Origin: a virus
Length of the DNA stretch: 28,821 bases
Virus record (IMG/VR): IMGVR_UViG_3300020395_000073
Span: 1-28,821 of that record
Strand: one strand, 5' to 3'
In this document: in pieces, positions 27,852 to 28,821 of the stretch
Layout: each line of letters starts with the position of its first letter
How positions within the stretch are numbered: the stretch's first letter is position 1
Notes under the pieces: model-generated
Told to the model about the DNA's origin: nothing
The model's database searches: none
The model's input: only the letters and a program-made list of their open reading frames with translations
Position numbers and translations under genes: made by a program

Positions 27852-28448
27852 ATGGCATCAGTTGTAGATTTATGTAACAGAGCTTTGGATCTTCTGGGTG
27901 CTGCAAATATCACATCTCTTACAGAAAACTCAAAAGAAGCTAGATTATGCAATGGCAACTTTGACGATGTCAGGGATGCTGTTTTACGCTCACACCCTTG
28001 GAATATAGCAATCACCAGAAGAGCGTTAGCAAAAGACACAGATACGCCAGCTTTCGGCTTTTCATTTCAATATTCTTTGCCTACAGATCCTTTTTGTTTG
28101 CGTGTGCTGTCCTTCTGGAATAGCAATGTAAACAATGATGTTGCAGCTTATGACAGCAACGTGATGTTCAAAATAGAAGGCCGTAAGGTTTTATCTAACG
28201 AAGGCACTTGTAATATTATTTACATAGGCCGTGTAACAGACACAGAACAGTATGACAGCCTTCTTAATAAGGCCATATCAGCGAGGTTAGCAGCAGAGAT
28301 AGCCTACAACATCACAGGTAGTAACAGCGTGTCTCAGGGCATGATAGCAATCTACGAAGACCGCTTGAAAGAGGCAAAAGGTGTTGACAGTATGGAAGGC
28401 TTCCCAGAGCAGCCACAAGCAGATGACTTTACGAACATCAGGTTGTAA
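27852..28448 (+). CDS. Tail tubular protein A (T7 gp11-like)
   Basis: 198 residues with AAAGG eight bases before the ATG. The N terminus ASVVDLCNRALDLLGAANIT, with SLTENSKEARLCNGNFDDVR and DAVLRSHPWNIAITRRALAK, is the signature of T7 tail tubular protein A-type adaptor proteins: a helical bundle with an R-x-x-x-L-x-x-HPW-N core. The C-terminal half contains AISARLAAEIAYNITGSN. It forms the upper tail ring between portal and nozzle. Next gene starts two bases after its stop. Confidence 0.9.
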   Translation: MASVVDLCNRALDLLGAANITSLTENSKEARLCNGNFDDVRDAVLRSHPWNIAITRRALAKDTDTPAFGFSFQYSLPTDPFCLRVLSFWNSNVNNDVAAYDSNVMFKIEGRKVLSNEGTCNIIYIGRVTDTEQYDSLLNKAISARLAAEIAYNITGSNSVSQGMIAIYEDRLKEAKGVDSMEGFPEQPQADDFTNIRL

Positions 28449-28450
28449 GC

Positions 28451-28821
28451 ATGGCAAGAGTTTCTACCATCATCACCAACTTTCGGGCTGGGGAGATATC
28501 GCCTAAACTTGAAGGCAGGATAGACCTTCAGAAATATAACGAGGCAGCACAGACGGTAAATAATATGATGGGCTTTCCTTCTGGTGGTGTAACTAGAAGG
28601 CCAGGTTCTTTCTTTGCTGGACGCTCAAAAGACGGTGGCAAAGTAAGGCTTATCAACTTTGAGTTTAGCGATGAGCAAGCCTATGTGCTTGAGTTTGGCG
28701 CAACCTACATAAGATTCTACAAAGATGGCGGCATACTTACAGAAGCAACCACCAACATAACTGCAATCACAAAAGCAAACCCAGCAGTGGTCACTGCAAA
28801 CTCACATGGCTTGAGCGATGG
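28451..28821 (+). CDS. Tail tubular protein B (T7 gp12-like), 3'-truncated by window edge
   Basis: The frame runs to the end of the window (123 residues visible). MARVSTIITNFRAGEISPKL, GRIDLQKYNEAAQTVNNMMG and GGVTRRPGSFFAG are the characteristic opening of T7-type nozzle proteins, followed by VRLINFEFSDEQAYVLEFGA and TYIRFYKDGG. The final visible part (ITAITKANPAVVTANSHGLS) resembles the ubiquitin-activating-type insert found in many such proteins. It makes the hexameric tail nozzle. Full family members are about 700-900 residues, so over 1.5 kb is missing to the right. Confidence 0.93.
   Translation, partial: MARVSTIITNFRAGEISPKLEGRIDLQKYNEAAQTVNNMMGFPSGGVTRRPGSFFAGRSKDGGKVRLINFEFSDEQAYVLEFGATYIRFYKDGGILTEATTNITAITKANPAVVTANSHGLSD

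Overview
This window reads as part of a tailed-phage genome with a short-tailed (podovirus, T7-like) virion, probably a marine phage. It encodes a T7-type portal, tail tubular proteins A and B, a T7-type tail-fibre adaptor, and large internal-virion-type proteins. Small families common in marine phage genomes surround these: a DUF7483-like fibre, DUF5824- and DUF6321-like basic proteins, and two MPGH micro-proteins. The DNA is moderately AT-rich and genes are packed with 1-20 nt overlaps. Both ends cut through genes. The right end stops inside tail tubular protein B and the left end starts inside a putative internal virion protein. This is the order expected if the two ends are joined by a short unseen piece of a circular or circularly permuted genome.

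Layout: (1) 2-12273, plus strand: internal virion proteins, tail fibre, LamG/SPRY-type fibre, fibre-assembly-like protein, a chain of small membrane proteins (holin and spanin candidates), a T4-lysozyme-type endolysin, and five very basic small proteins, closed by a strong terminator at 12277-12300. (2) 15751-12303, minus strand: a tightly coupled recombination operon with a PD-(D/E)XK exonuclease candidate, small helper and DNA-binding proteins, an annealase candidate, and an SSB-like protein ending in DDDDIPF. (3) 15836-17817, plus strand: a Cro-like HTH protein, a DnaJ-type zinc-finger protein, an adenine-methyltransferase-like protein, a GNAT acetyltransferase and a PD-(D/E)XK endonuclease. 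It diverges from block 2 across an 84-nt control region with a palindrome and a perfect 10-bp tandem repeat. (4) 20898-17963, minus strand: an accessory block of mostly unrecognised genes, including a 34-residue membrane protein. Many genes are preceded by a related ribosome-binding leader (two copies identical over 25 nt), and several gaps hold stem-loops. The block starts at a good sigma70-type promoter over phased A-tracts and ends at a hairpin/T-run terminator. (5) 21341-28821, plus strand: terminase subunits, a poly-proline protein, portal, Bbp19-like protein, scaffold, major capsid, a virion-associated candidate, and tail tubular proteins A and B (cut).

How it fits together: blocks 5 and 1 form one continuous packaging-head-tail-ejection-lysis programme. 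Block 2 supplies exonuclease/annealase/SSB recombination. Block 3 looks like a regulatory and DNA-modification cluster. Block 4 looks like a modular accessory operon. No DNA polymerase, RNA polymerase, primase, helicase, integrase, tRNA, rRNA or CRISPR array is visible. The most interesting feature is block 4, whose gene + stem-loop + shared-leader organisation resembles mobile regulatory cassettes known from unrelated T4-type phages.
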